Assembly (NCBI GenBank): GCA_038258425.1
Contig: JBBSPV010000013.1
Coordinates: 16,166-80,165 of the forward strand
DNA: 64,000 nucleotides
DNA from: DATLGB01 sp038258425
Lineage (GTDB): Bacteria > Actinomycetota > Thermoleophilia > Solirubrobacterales > Solirubrobacteraceae
Direction: 5' to 3'
Each line of letters opens with the position of its first letter. Positions within the stretch are counted from its first letter, which is position 1. Of this stretch, positions 50,079 through 58,290 are shown in pieces. The notes under the pieces are model-generated. The model was not told the origin of the DNA. It worked only from the letters and a program-made list of their open reading frames with translations, and did not search any database. A program made the translations under genes and the position numbers.

Positions 50079-50390
50079 ATGAGCGCGGGTCGAACTGCGG
50101 TATCGCGCGAGGATGTGCGGGCGTAGGCGCTGCTCGACGAGTTGCCGGCCGTCGAGCCGCGGCTGGCCGACGTGCACTGGGAGGGCCGCCTGTCCGCCGG
50201 CACGCCCGCCGGGGAGCTGACGAAGCTCGCCGCGGAGGTCGGCGCCGACGCGATCGTGATCGGCAGCCGGGGCGTCGGCTATCTGCACGCCCTGCTGGGC
50301 AGCGTGGCCTACGAGACGCTGCATCTGGCGTCCTGTCCCGTCACCGTGATCCCCGAGCGCTCGCTCGCGCCCGGGCCGGCCACCGCCTGA
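50079..50390 (+). pseudogene. Universal stress protein remnant with in-frame stop
   Basis: From 50127 the frame encodes the C-terminal half of a USP (ALLDELPAVEPRLADVHWEG, then GADAIVIGSRGVGYLHALLG and ASCPVTVIPERS). Upstream in the same frame ATG 50079 gives SAGRTAVSREDVRA and is cut by TAG at 50124-50126. The N-terminal 60 or so residues of a normal USP are missing. Downstream of the stop a TTG at 50142 could start an 82-residue fragment. Best read as a decayed gene. Confidence 0.6.
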
Positions 50391-50586
50391 GGGCTCGGTC
50401 CCTGCGACCTGGGGCGTCGGGAGCCTGCGCTACTCGAGCTGGGCGTGGAGTACCACTCGTCTCATACGGGGCCCGGCGGCTGGACGCGCTCGTCCCAGAC
50501 CGCCTTCGGCTCGCCCATGGAGACCCCGAGGACGCCGCGGACGCGGGCGACCGGTTCGTCGCCGCGCCGACCGGAGCCGACCGCGG

Positions 50587-51447
50587 TCAGCGGTCCACGT
50601 GCGCGCCCGATGTCGAGGAGCCCGGTGGACGGGCCCGCAACCCCCGCACCGCCGCTTGGAAGTCCGCGGTGGTGAAGCAGTTGGGCTCGGCGAACTCCTC
50701 CATCGCGACCGAGGCGTCCCAGGAGGCGTCCGCGGCACCTCGCAACAGCGGCTTGGCCATGGGGATGACGTGCGCGGGCAGCGCGGCGATCCGTGCACAC
50801 CAGCGGTCGGCCGCCGCTCGCAGCTCGTCCGCGGCAACCACTTCGCCGACCAGACCCGCCTCCAGCGCCTCGGCGGCGCGCAGGTGCCTGCCGCCGGCGA
50901 GGAAGCCGAAGGCTCCCTGATAGCCGAGCCGGCGGGTGAGCGCCCAGCTCGTCCCGACCTCCGGCAGCAGCCCGAGCCGGCCGAAGGCCGGGACGAGGAC
51001 CGCCCGCTCGGACGCGACGACCACGTCGCAGTTGAGCACCCAGGCGAGCGCCACGCCGGCGGCGGGACCGTTGAGGGCGCAGATCAACGCGGTGTCGGAC
51101 CGGGTGATGAGCCGCAGCACCCCGCCGAACTCGCTCCGGATCCAACGCCAGATGTCGGTCGAGCCCTCGGGGTCGGCGAGCCGCGTCTCGGCCTGCCCCA
51201 TCATCTCGAGGTCGCCGCCCGCGCTGAAGGCCTCGCCCGCACCCGTGAGCACGATCGAGCGGATGGCGCGGTCGGCCGTCAGCTCGGTGAGCGCGGCCTT
51301 GAGCTGGATCACGAGCCCGGCGCCGAGGGGGTTGAGGCGGTCCGGCTCGTTGAGCGTGACCCACGCCGACGCGCCTCCGCGTTCGATGTCGACGAAGCGG
51401 CGCTGCGTGTCGTTGCCGGCGCTGACCAGATCCTCGTAGATGCCCAA
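50587..51447 (-). CDS. Enoyl-CoA hydratase/isomerase family protein (crotonase)
   Basis: 286 residues of crotonase fold: VTLNEPDRLNPLGAGLVIQL, SIVLTGAGEAFSAGGDLEMM with the first oxyanion-hole region, ALICALNGPAAGVALAWVLN with the second, and LPEVGTSWALTRRLGYQGA. An Arg/Glu pair needed for hydratase activity is not obvious. The TTG start at 51447 gives LGIYEDLVSAGNDTQRR, typical for this group; there is no ATG or GTG. Divergent from a SnoaL gene across a TetR-type operator. Confidence 0.88.
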   Translation of the reverse strand: MGIYEDLVSAGNDTQRRFVDIERGGASAWVTLNEPDRLNPLGAGLVIQLKAALTELTADRAIRSIVLTGAGEAFSAGGDLEMMGQAETRLADPEGSTDIWRWIRSEFGGVLRLITRSDTALICALNGPAAGVALAWVLNCDVVVASERAVLVPAFGRLGLLPEVGTSWALTRRLGYQGAFGFLAGGRHLRAAEALEAGLVGEVVAADELRAAADRWCARIAALPAHVIPMAKPLLRGAADASWDASVAMEEFAEPNCFTTADFQAAVRGLRARPPGSSTSGAHVDR

Positions 51448-51482
51448 GGGGCCCCCCGTCGTTCGCGTCTCGTGCCCGAGTA

Positions 51483-51502
51483 AATAGAGTATGTATTCTA
51501 TT
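51483..51502. promoter_or_regulatory. 20-bp AT-rich palindromic operator
   Basis: AATAGA (51483-51488) and TCTATT (51497-51502) are perfect inverted repeats around GTATGTAT. This is one of the most AT-rich spots of the window, between the divergent crotonase and SnoaL genes, overlapping both likely promoters. It is a strong candidate operator for the TetR regulator encoded at 52101-52715. Confidence 0.6.
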
Positions 51503-51564
51503 ATGATCCGACACGCTCGACGCGACGGCCGACCGACCGGCCCTCGCAGAGCACGGGAGAACCC

Positions 51565-52011
51565 ATGCACCGCAACGACGCCGTCGTCCTGGCCGCCATC
51601 CGGGCCGTGGAGGATCGAGACCGGGAGACGCTGTTCTCCCTCTACCACGACGAAGTCGTGTTCCACGAGGCCGGCTCGCTGCCCTACGGCGGCACGATGC
51701 GCGGCCGGGGCGCGCTGCTGAGGCAGCTCGAGGAGCACCCCGAGCAGACGTGGCTGGGCACCTGGGATCCGCTCCAGCCCACCGGCGCTGAACGGCGCCT
51801 GGACCCGCGGGTGATCGGCACCGCCGGTGACGAGGTCGTGGTCCTCTACCGCCAGCGCGCCCTCAGCCCCGGCGGCGAGCGGTTCGAGTCGGCCGTGCTG
51901 GCGCTCTACGAGGTCCGCGACGAACAGCTCGCGCGAGCGCAGATGTTCCACTACGACACCGCCGCGATCCTCGCCTTCCTCGACCGCGCCCGGGGTGACC
52001 TGCGAGCCTGA
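51565..52011 (+). CDS. SnoaL/NTF2-like protein
   Basis: 148 residues with the cone-shaped NTF2-like pattern: VVLAAIRAVEDRDRETLFSL, YHDEVVFHEAGSLPYGGTMR, GRGALLRQLEEHPEQTWLGT and a strand-rich second half. Function within the family is unpredictable (isomerase, hydrolase or binding protein). GGGAG at 51552-51556 precedes ATG 51565. Divergent from the crotonase and likely under the same operator. Confidence 0.8.
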   Translation: MHRNDAVVLAAIRAVEDRDRETLFSLYHDEVVFHEAGSLPYGGTMRGRGALLRQLEEHPEQTWLGTWDPLQPTGAERRLDPRVIGTAGDEVVVLYRQRALSPGGERFESAVLALYEVRDEQLARAQMFHYDTAAILAFLDRARGDLRA

Positions 52012-52100
52012 GCGGTTCGGACGGGCGCCGTCGCGAGCTCGCAGCCACTCGAGCTCTCGGGTCTGGAGCAGGGGCGCGATCGGTCGCGTGTCCGGCTGCC

Positions 52101-52715
52101 CTACGCGGAGCCGCGGACGGCGCCCAGCGGCGGATCGATCACCGCGGCGACCGCACGGGTCAGGTCGGCGCGCAGGCTCCGGGGGAGCCGCTGCCCCGTG
52201 ATCAGGTAGCGCCGCGCCGCGCCGTAGGGGAGGTCGAAGACCGCCAGCAGCGTCCGGTCCAGGGCCGCCCTGCCGCGTGTGCCGTAGAGGCGCCTGGCGA
52301 GGTCCACGACCGCGCGCTCGACCGGCCGGTTGAGCTCCGCGAGCTCCTGGGCCAGCGGTCCCGGCGGCAGGGTGCGGACGAGGTCCTCTCGCCGGAAGGC
52401 GACCAGCAGCTGGGCGTCGGCCGGATGCTCCTCGCAGAACGCGAGGATCGACGCCGACGCCGCCAAGGCGGCCGACCGGGGGTCGGAGTCCTCCAGCGCC
52501 GCCAGGAACGAGGCCTGTGAGCGATACACGGCGCGGACCCAGAGCCGGGCGAGCAGCTCGTCGCGCGACCCGAAGCGGTGGTACAGGGACCCGGTCGGCG
52601 CGCCGCTCGTGCGCGCGATGGCGTCCATCGTCGCGCTGCCCGAGCCGTCCTGGAGCAGCAGGTCGCGCGCCGCGTCGAGCATCCCGTCGGTGGCGTGCAG
52701 CTGCGGTCGCGGCAT
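52101..52715 (-). CDS. TetR-family transcriptional regulator
   Basis: 204 residues: N-terminal HTH GMLDAARDLLLQDGSGSATM, DAIARTSGAPTGSLYHRFGS, RDELLARLWVRAV. C-terminal ligand domain without a recognisable pocket. Start ATG 52715; TAGTAT (complement of 52727-52732) is 11 nt upstream, suggesting a leaderless mRNA. Next to SnoaL and crotonase genes and the 51483 palindrome, hence the probable regulator of fatty-acyl or ring metabolism there. Confidence 0.87.
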   Translation of the reverse strand: MPRPQLHATDGMLDAARDLLLQDGSGSATMDAIARTSGAPTGSLYHRFGSRDELLARLWVRAVYRSQASFLAALEDSDPRSAALAASASILAFCEEHPADAQLLVAFRREDLVRTLPPGPLAQELAELNRPVERAVVDLARRLYGTRGRAALDRTLLAVFDLPYGAARRYLITGQRLPRSLRADLTRAVAAVIDPPLGAVRGSA

Positions 52716-52913
52716 TGCGAAGTCGGATACTAGAACCCGGGCTCCACATCTCGGGGTGTGGACGGCTCGGGCGCGCCGCGCTGACGGGGACCCGACCACC
52801 GCGACCAAGTCGGCCGCTACGGTCCCGGTCGCTCACCGATCACCGGATCGCCACGACGAAGTTGCACGGCGAACCGAACCACCTCCCGTACACGACGACA
52901 CAGGAGACGCTTC

Positions 52914-53324
52914 ATGAACTGGACGCTCGAAGTGGTGGTGATCCCGGTCTCGGACGTGGACCGTGCGAAGGCCTTCTACGCCGAGCGACTCGGTTTCAAC
53001 GTGGACCACGACGTCGAGTTCATCGAGGGCAAGCGCATCGTCCAACTCACTCCTCCAGGGTCCGGTTGCTCGATCGTCGTGGGTGAGGGGGTCGTCCCCG
53101 ACCTGTCACCACCCGGCTCGCTCAAGGGCTTGCAGCTCGTGGTGTCGGACATCAAGGCCGCGCGTGCTCAGCTGGTCGAGCGAGGCGTGAAGGTCAGCGA
53201 GATTCAAGTCATGGGCGAGAACCCGGCAGCTGAGCCCGACGAGCTGGACAACGTCGGGTTCGTCTTCTTCAGCGACCCGGACGGCAACGGCTGGGCGGTG
53301 CAGCAGATCTCCGCCCGCGGCTAG
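52914..53324 (+). CDS. VOC-family (glyoxalase-like) protein
   Basis: 136 residues, two beta-alpha-beta-beta-beta units: VVVIPVSDVDRAKAFYAERL, GFNVDHDVEF, LQLVVSDIKAARAQLVERGV and FVFFSDPDGNGWAVQQIS. Metal ligands of true glyoxalases are not clearly conserved. AGGAG about 10 nt before ATG 52914. Codon use is somewhat less GC-biased than neighbouring genes, possibly a sign of transfer. Confidence 0.88.
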   Translation: MNWTLEVVVIPVSDVDRAKAFYAERLGFNVDHDVEFIEGKRIVQLTPPGSGCSIVVGEGVVPDLSPPGSLKGLQLVVSDIKAARAQLVERGVKVSEIQVMGENPAAEPDELDNVGFVFFSDPDGNGWAVQQISARG

Positions 53325-53345
53325 CTTCTGCGGCCTCAGGAACCT

Positions 53346-53370
53346 GAAAGCCCCGCGTGGCGGGGCTTTC
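53346..53370. terminator. Perfect 11-bp hairpin terminator
   Basis: GAAAGCCCCGC (53346-53356), loop GTG, GCGGGGCTTTC (53360-53370). The stem is flanked by A and T runs, so it works in both directions: end of the VOC gene on plus and of tRNA-Gly on minus. Confidence 0.85.
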
Positions 53371-53376
53371 GGGGCA

Positions 53377-53450
53377 AGCGGCTGAAGGGACTCGAACCCT
53401 CGACCTTCTGCATGGCAAGCAGACGCTCTAGCCAACTGAGCTACAGCCGC
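53377..53450 (-). tRNA. tRNA-Gly (GCC)
   Basis: 74 nt, reading from 53450 to 53377 on the minus strand: acceptor GCGGCTG/CAGCCGC, D arm GCTC-GAGC, anticodon stem TCTGC/GCAGA with loop TTGCCAT (anticodon GCC), T arm GAGGG TTCGAGT CCCTT, discriminator T. CCA is not encoded. Its bases 8-10 (TAG) serve as the stop codon of the MFS gene upstream. A strong terminator follows at 53346-53370. Confidence 0.96.
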
Positions 53451-54598
53451 GCGGTGGGCCGCAGTGTAGCCAACCGCCCGGCCCGCACCGCCGGCAGGCC
53501 GGGGGCGAGCTCGAGCAGCGTGACCGCCAGCAGGACGAGCAGCGGGACCGTCCAGCCGCCGGACAGGTCGTGGGCCCCGCCGAGCAGCCACGGGCCGGTC
53601 GAGCCCATGAGGAAGCCGACGCACAGCGACAGGGCGGTCAGCTCGGCCACCGAGCCGGCGTCGGCGCCGCGGACGGCCGGCAGGACGAGGGCGAGGCCGA
53701 GCGCCCCACCCTGGCCGATCCCGAGCAGGGCCACCCACAGCGCCGGCAGCCCGGGCGCCACGAGCAGGCCCGCGACGCCGACGGCGGCGACCGCCACGAT
53801 CCAGGCGAGGTCGGGCGTCTGCCGGGCGCGGCGCGCGGCGACGATGGGGACGAGAAGCGCGAACGGCGCCGAGACGAGGGCACCGAACGCCTGCAGGGTC
53901 CCGGCGCGGCCCTCGGACACGCCGCCGGCCTCGAGGATGGTCGGCAGCCACGCGAGTTGCGCGTAGAACGCCACGGACTGGGCGCCGAAGAACAGGGCGA
54001 CCCACCAGGCGACCCCCGAGCGGCGCAGGCCGACGGCCACCGGCGCCTCGGCCAGGGTCTCGCGGCGCGCGGCCGGCGGCAGCCACACGAGCGCGGCCGC
54101 CACCGCCGGCAGCGCCCAGACGGCGAGCGCGCCGCGCCAACCGAGCGCGTGGGCGAGCGGGACCGACAGCGCGGCCCCGAGGGTCGCGCCCAGGGGCAGC
54201 GCCATCGCGTAGGCCCCGGTCAGCAGGCCGGTGCGCTCCGGGTGGCGCAGCCGGATCAGCAGCGGCAGGCAGCCCTGAGCCAGCGCCACGGCGACCCCGG
54301 ATGCGAGGCTCCCGGCGAACAGCGCCCACAGCGACCCGAGGCCGCGGAGCGCCGCTGACCCGGCCGTCAGCGCCGCGCAGCCGAGCAGGATGCGCTCCAG
54401 GCCGACCCGGCGCGCGAGGCGCGGCGCGGCCGGCGCGAGGGCGCCGAAGGCGACGACGGGCAGCGTCGTGAGCAGGCCGGCGACGGTGGCGGACAGGCCG
54501 AGGTCGGCGCGCAGCTCGCCGAGCAGTGGCGGCAGGCTCGCGATCACCGTGCGCAGGTTGAGCGCCAGCAGGACGATCGAGACGACGACGGCCGGCAC
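53441..54598 (-). CDS. MFS transporter, CynX/NimT-like
   Basis: 385 residues, twelve hydrophobic helices; helix 1 ends LLALNLRTVIASLPPLLGEL, typical of the CynX/NimT cyanate or nitroimidazole exporter group, then LSATVAGLLTTLPVVAFGAL and a conserved loop PRLARRVGLERILLG. GTG start 54598, 4 nt after the thiolase-like stop. The stop TAG at 53441-53443 falls inside the tRNA-Gly gene downstream on the same strand. Confidence 0.88.
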   Translation of the reverse strand: MPAVVVSIVLLALNLRTVIASLPPLLGELRADLGLSATVAGLLTTLPVVAFGALAPAAPRLARRVGLERILLGCAALTAGSAALRGLGSLWALFAGSLASGVAVALAQGCLPLLIRLRHPERTGLLTGAYAMALPLGATLGAALSVPLAHALGWRGALAVWALPAVAAALVWLPPAARRETLAEAPVAVGLRRSGVAWWVALFFGAQSVAFYAQLAWLPTILEAGGVSEGRAGTLQAFGALVSAPFALLVPIVAARRARQTPDLAWIVAVAAVGVAGLLVAPGLPALWVALLGIGQGGALGLALVLPAVRGADAGSVAELTALSLCVGFLMGSTGPWLLGGAHDLSGGWTVPLLVLLAVTLLELAPGLPAVRAGRLATLRPTARL

Positions 54599-54602
54599 GG
54601 CG

Positions 54603-56087
54603 CTAGCGCAGCTCGAAGCCCTCGGGCGCGGTGACCCGCACCGAGCGCCCGAGCGGGTCCTCGGCGCCGACGAGCTCGGCGAGCGCCCCGCGGTCGTGCG
54701 AGCGGGCCAGCGCCCGCCGCCCGTCGGCCAGCCGGGCGACGACGATGCCCATGCCGGGGGCGCCGTCGCGCTCGTAGAGCGCCGTGTAGGTCTCGACCGC
54801 ACCATCGCCGGCGAACCCGTCGGCGACCGCCCGGCGCGGGAGGGTGTCGACCGCGGCCTGGACGTCGAAGGCCTCGAAGGTCCTGGCGGGCTCGGCGGTC
54901 GAGTAGACCCCGAGCGCGTGCTTGGTCGCGTACCAGCCGAGTGCGGTGGCGAGCCCGAAGCTGCCCGGGTCCTCCCGCAGCCGCCCGGCGAGCGTGGCGA
55001 TGCCGTGCGTCGCGTAGTTGTTCCCCGGCCCGCCGAAGAACGTCAGGCCGCCCGTCACGGTGAGCCCCCGTCCGTCGCCCGTCCCGAGCCCGAGCTCGGC
55101 CGCGGCGATCTGCACGGCGGACGGGAAGCACGAGTACAGGTCGACGTGCGCGAGCTCGGAGACCATGATCTCGGCGTGGGCGAGGGCGGCCTGGCCGGCG
55201 AGCTGGATCGCGGGCGAGCGATCCAGCGCGTCGCGCTCGGTGACGTACCAGTGGTCGTGGCCGTGCGCGCCGGCGTGGACGAACACCCAGCGATCGCGCG
55301 GCACCCCCGCGGCCGTCGCGGCCTCGGCGGAGCACAGCAGCAGCGCCGCGCCCTGGTCGACGGCGAGGTGCGCGTTGTGGAGCTTGCGGTAGGGGTCCGA
55401 GACGAGCCGGTTGGACCCATCGGCGGTGGCGATCGTCCCCGCCGAGGGCGCCTCGCGCGTCCAGGCGTGCGGGTTCTCGGCCGCGACGGCCGCAAAGCCG
55501 GCCCACAGGGCCGAGATGGCCGCGAGGTGCTCGGCGCGGGTGCGGCCGGCCGCCGCGCGCAGGGCGTGCTCGAGCGCCGGGTAGAAGAAGACCGGGGCGA
55601 TCAGCCCGGCGGCGTCCTCGGCCGGGCTCGACCCGGCGCGCTCGTCGCCGAGCGTCCGGGTCGGCCGGGCGGCGCCGTCGTCCTGCGGCCACGGCGCCGC
55701 CTCACCGGCCTTCATGAGCCGGGTCACCGTGGCCATCGCCTCGGCGCCGGCGATCAGCGCGACGTCGAGGCCCTCGCGGGCGATCCGGGTGGCGAGGTCG
55801 TTGACGAGCAGCTGCGGTCCGTTGCCGCCGAGCCCGCTGGTGACGGTCTCGGCCGGACGGGCACCGAGCCGGCCGGCGAGCACCGCGCCCGGGTCGCCGA
55901 GCGGCGCGGAGAGCGAGTCGACCACCGCCACGGACTGCAGGCGCTCGAGGAGTCTCGGGACGCCGGCGTCGTCCGCCGCCGCCCGCGCGGCGCGCTCCAT
56001 GAGCTCGAGCGGCTCGAGCGGCTCCCCGTCGCGGCGGGTGAGCTGGCCGGCCCCGACGAGGACCGGCTGGCGGGGGTCGACGGGCAT
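54603..56087 (-). CDS. Thiolase-superfamily protein (acetyl-CoA acetyltransferase-like)
   Basis: 494 residues. Thiolase fold features: QPVLVGAGQLTRRDGEPLEP, the region SGLGGNGPQLLVNDLATRIA, VALIAGAEAMATVTRLMKAG and VDLYSCFPSAVQIAAAELGL. GGLTFFGGPGNNYATHGIAT matches the C-terminal catalytic segment. A Cys of the usual nucleophile loop is not clearly present in the first half, so activity is uncertain. The ATG at 56087 (MPVDPRQP) is preferred to the GTG at 56099. Lies between the glycosidase-like and the exporter genes, with 4 nt to the exporter. Confidence 0.83.
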   Translation of the reverse strand: MPVDPRQPVLVGAGQLTRRDGEPLEPLELMERAARAAADDAGVPRLLERLQSVAVVDSLSAPLGDPGAVLAGRLGARPAETVTSGLGGNGPQLLVNDLATRIAREGLDVALIAGAEAMATVTRLMKAGEAAPWPQDDGAARPTRTLGDERAGSSPAEDAAGLIAPVFFYPALEHALRAAAGRTRAEHLAAISALWAGFAAVAAENPHAWTREAPSAGTIATADGSNRLVSDPYRKLHNAHLAVDQGAALLLCSAEAATAAGVPRDRWVFVHAGAHGHDHWYVTERDALDRSPAIQLAGQAALAHAEIMVSELAHVDLYSCFPSAVQIAAAELGLGTGDGRGLTVTGGLTFFGGPGNNYATHGIATLAGRLREDPGSFGLATALGWYATKHALGVYSTAEPARTFEAFDVQAAVDTLPRRAVADGFAGDGAVETYTALYERDGAPGMGIVVARLADGRRALARSHDRGALAELVGAEDPLGRSVRVTAPEGFELR

Positions 56088-56123
56088 GCGCGCCGCCACC
56101 CTACGGGGCAGCGGACGGTCGCC

Positions 56124-57509
56124 CTACGGGGCCCGGTAGACGCGCGTGGTCGGGCCGGTGAAGACCTTCCCGCCGGGCGCGGTCCAGCGCATCCGGTACT
56201 CGCGGAAGCGCACGTAGCGCGCGCGCACGTCGACGTAGCCCCGGGCGTCGGTCGTCCGGGTCAGGAACGTCCGCCAGCGCCGCGAGCCGTGTCCGCGCTT
56301 CATCCGGTACTGGACCGTGATCGACGTCCGCCCGCCGGCCGGGCGCACGAGCCCCCACACGGCCATGCGGCGGACGCGGTAGCGGTCGAGCACGAGCGGC
56401 AGCCGGAAGCCCGCGTAGGCCGGCTTCCTCTTGCCGCGCGGGGTCCGCAGGCCCGACTCGAAGCCGCTGTACCGCTGGGAGCGCGGCACGCCGCGCAGCG
56501 GCTTGTCGTCGCGCATGAGGTACTGGGAGAAGCCCTTCACGCGCGGATTGCGATACGCGATCCGCTCGGCGATGGCCCGGAACTCCTGCTGCTGGGTATA
56601 GGTGACGCCGATGAACGGATCCGGCTTGGACTGGGTGCCGAACTCCGTGAGGTAGACGCCGAGGCGCCGGTGACGGGAGTAGCGGTCCAGGGCCCGGGTC
56701 AGGCGGCTGAGCACGCCGATGGTCACGTCGTTGCGCCCCGGCGGCACGAAGAACGGGCCGGACTTCGTCGTGTACGGGTGGTGGGCGTAGCCGTCCACCC
56801 GGAGCCGCCGGCCGCGGAAGAAGCCGCGCAGGAAGGTGATCGGGGCCACGACGTGGGCGTTGCCGCGCGGCGAGGTCTCGCCCGCGAGAATCTGGTCCGC
56901 GCCGTTGCCCGAGGCGCGCAGGCCCTTGACCGCGGCGCGGTAGAGCCGGCGGTAGAGCCCCGGCGAGTACGGGCGGCGCTTGACGTACTGGGGGGCGAGG
57001 AACTGGGGCTGGTTCGGCTCGTTCCAGACCGACCAGCGCGAGACCCGGGACCCGTAGCGGCGCCCGACGGCCTCCACGAAGCGGCCGAAGCGCTTGGCGC
57101 TCGGCTTGTAGAGGTGGCCGCGGCGGCGGCCCGTGGCCCAGCGCGGGACGGGCCCGGTGATCGTGAAGGTGATCGCGATGCCGCGCTGCTCGGCCTCGGC
57201 GAGGATCGCGTCGTAGCGCGACCAGTCGTAGCCGGGCGAGTTCGGATCGCGCTCGCGCAGGGCCCGCGGCTTGCGTCGCTGGTTGCGCGACCGGACGGCC
57301 GAGTTCCAGTACAGCAGCACCCGCTGCTGGCGGACTCCGAAGCCGGCGATCTGGTCGAGCGTCGTCTGGCGCAGGGCGGTGTTGCCCGAGGCCATCTCGC
57401 CCGGCGCCTCGAAGAACGTGAACTGGCCGCGGCTCGCCGAGGCGGCGGCCGGGAGGGCCAGGACGAGCGCCGCGACGGCGAGGGCGAGGAGGAGACGGGC
57501 GATGCGCAT
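56124..57509 (-). CDS. Secreted glycoside hydrolase-like protein (clan A)
   Basis: 461 residues. Signal peptide at the start (RIARLLLALAVAALVLALPA). TIM-barrel features: GFGVRQQRVLLYWNSAV, SRWSVWNEPNQPQFLAPQYV with the NEP acid/base Glu, VDGYAHHPYTTKSGPFFVPP, LGVYLTEFGTQSKPDPFIGV with the nucleophile Glu. Resembles GH5/GH39-like enzymes; the last 110 residues are a basic beta-rich domain (VDVRARYVRFREYRMRWTAP). Substrate unknown, likely a plant or microbial polysaccharide. Confidence 0.86.
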   Translation of the reverse strand: MRIARLLLALAVAALVLALPAAASASRGQFTFFEAPGEMASGNTALRQTTLDQIAGFGVRQQRVLLYWNSAVRSRNQRRKPRALRERDPNSPGYDWSRYDAILAEAEQRGIAITFTITGPVPRWATGRRRGHLYKPSAKRFGRFVEAVGRRYGSRVSRWSVWNEPNQPQFLAPQYVKRRPYSPGLYRRLYRAAVKGLRASGNGADQILAGETSPRGNAHVVAPITFLRGFFRGRRLRVDGYAHHPYTTKSGPFFVPPGRNDVTIGVLSRLTRALDRYSRHRRLGVYLTEFGTQSKPDPFIGVTYTQQQEFRAIAERIAYRNPRVKGFSQYLMRDDKPLRGVPRSQRYSGFESGLRTPRGKRKPAYAGFRLPLVLDRYRVRRMAVWGLVRPAGGRTSITVQYRMKRGHGSRRWRTFLTRTTDARGYVDVRARYVRFREYRMRWTAPGGKVFTGPTTRVYRAP

Positions 57510-57653
57510 GTCCCGGAGACAACGCGAGGCCGGTCCCAGGGTTGCGGTCGCCGCGGTCGCCGTGGAGGCCTTCGGGCGCCGCAGCGCCATGCCCGGCGAG
57601 CTGCTCGTGCGGGTCACCGTCGACCACCCGGTCGCGGCGTTCGCCGTCGCCGG

Positions 57654-58169
57654 CTAGAAGCGCGGGAGGCCGGCGGCGAGCTCGACCAGCTCGGCCGGGG
57701 GCTCGGCGGAGAAGCCCGGGAGGCCGGCCGCGTCGAGCAGCACGTGGCGCAGGTGGTCGACGAGCCCGACGGGCTGTGGCCCGGCGCCGAGCACGGCGGC
57801 GTCGGGGAGCGCGAGCGCGTAGTCGGGGGACACGGGCAGCGCCGTCACCGGCGCCTCGTGGGTCTGGCGCGTGAGCCGCTCGAGCAGGTCGTCGACGGGC
57901 GCCTCGAGCACGAAGGGCGCCGCCGGCTGCTCGTCCCAGTCCGGGTGCTCGCCGGAGAGGTCGACGCCGCCGACCTCGAGCCAGAAGTCGACGGCGAGTT
58001 CCGGCACCGGCCCGACGATCGACTCCAGCGCCTCCAGGTGGTCGAGCGTCACCACGCCCGGGGCCAGCAGCGGCTCCGCGTGGTCGAAGTCCCAGCCCAG
58101 GCCGGGCAGCTCGTCCACGAGCTCCTCGCACGCCGCCCGCACGGCGCGCATGAGCTGGCGGTCGCTCAA
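57654..58169 (-). CDS. Protein of unknown function
   Basis: 171 residues, acidic: RAACEELVDELPGLGWDFDH, GVVTLDHLEALESIVGPVPE, then EHPDWDEQPAAPFVLEAPVD. No recognised family. The TTG start at 58169 overlaps the stop of a 31-codon ORF as TTGA, which supports this start rather than the ATG at 58154. Confidence 0.65.
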   Translation of the reverse strand: MSDRQLMRAVRAACEELVDELPGLGWDFDHAEPLLAPGVVTLDHLEALESIVGPVPELAVDFWLEVGGVDLSGEHPDWDEQPAAPFVLEAPVDDLLERLTRQTHEAPVTALPVSPDYALALPDAAVLGAGPQPVGLVDHLRHVLLDAAGLPGFSAEPPAELVELAAGLPRF

Positions 58170-58261
58170 GCCCGCAGCCCGACGGCCGCGACGAGCTGGG
58201 CGCCGACCCCACGGCCGCCGAACGGCGCGCCGATCGGGCGATTCTCGACGTCGGCGCTCAT
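58166..58261 (-). CDS. 31-codon leaderless small ORF
   Basis: ATG 58261 begins SADVENRPIGAPFGGRGVGA and ends at TGA 58166-58168. The stop overlaps the TTG start of the 171-residue gene. A TACGGT -10 (complement of 58269-58274) lies 7 nt upstream and there is no other coding signal in the interval, matching the leaderless pattern seen across this window. Gly-rich, with no motif known to me. Confidence 0.5.
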   Translation of the reverse strand: MSADVENRPIGAPFGGRGVGAQLVAAVGLRA

Positions 58262-58290
58262 CGCCCGGACCGTACCCGCAGCCGGGTCCG

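Noticed and set aside
50462..50586. Possible coding remnant on minus (RVRGVLGVSMGEPKAVWDER)
   Set aside because: It reads protein-like but is out of frame with the crotonase, has no start and is under 45 codons before the shadow begins.
57508..57657. A short plus-strand frame ending ELLVRVTVDHPVAAFAVAG
   Set aside because: It starts on the 5' end of the divergent glycosidase-like gene, has no promoter or ribosome-binding site of its own, and no family pattern.
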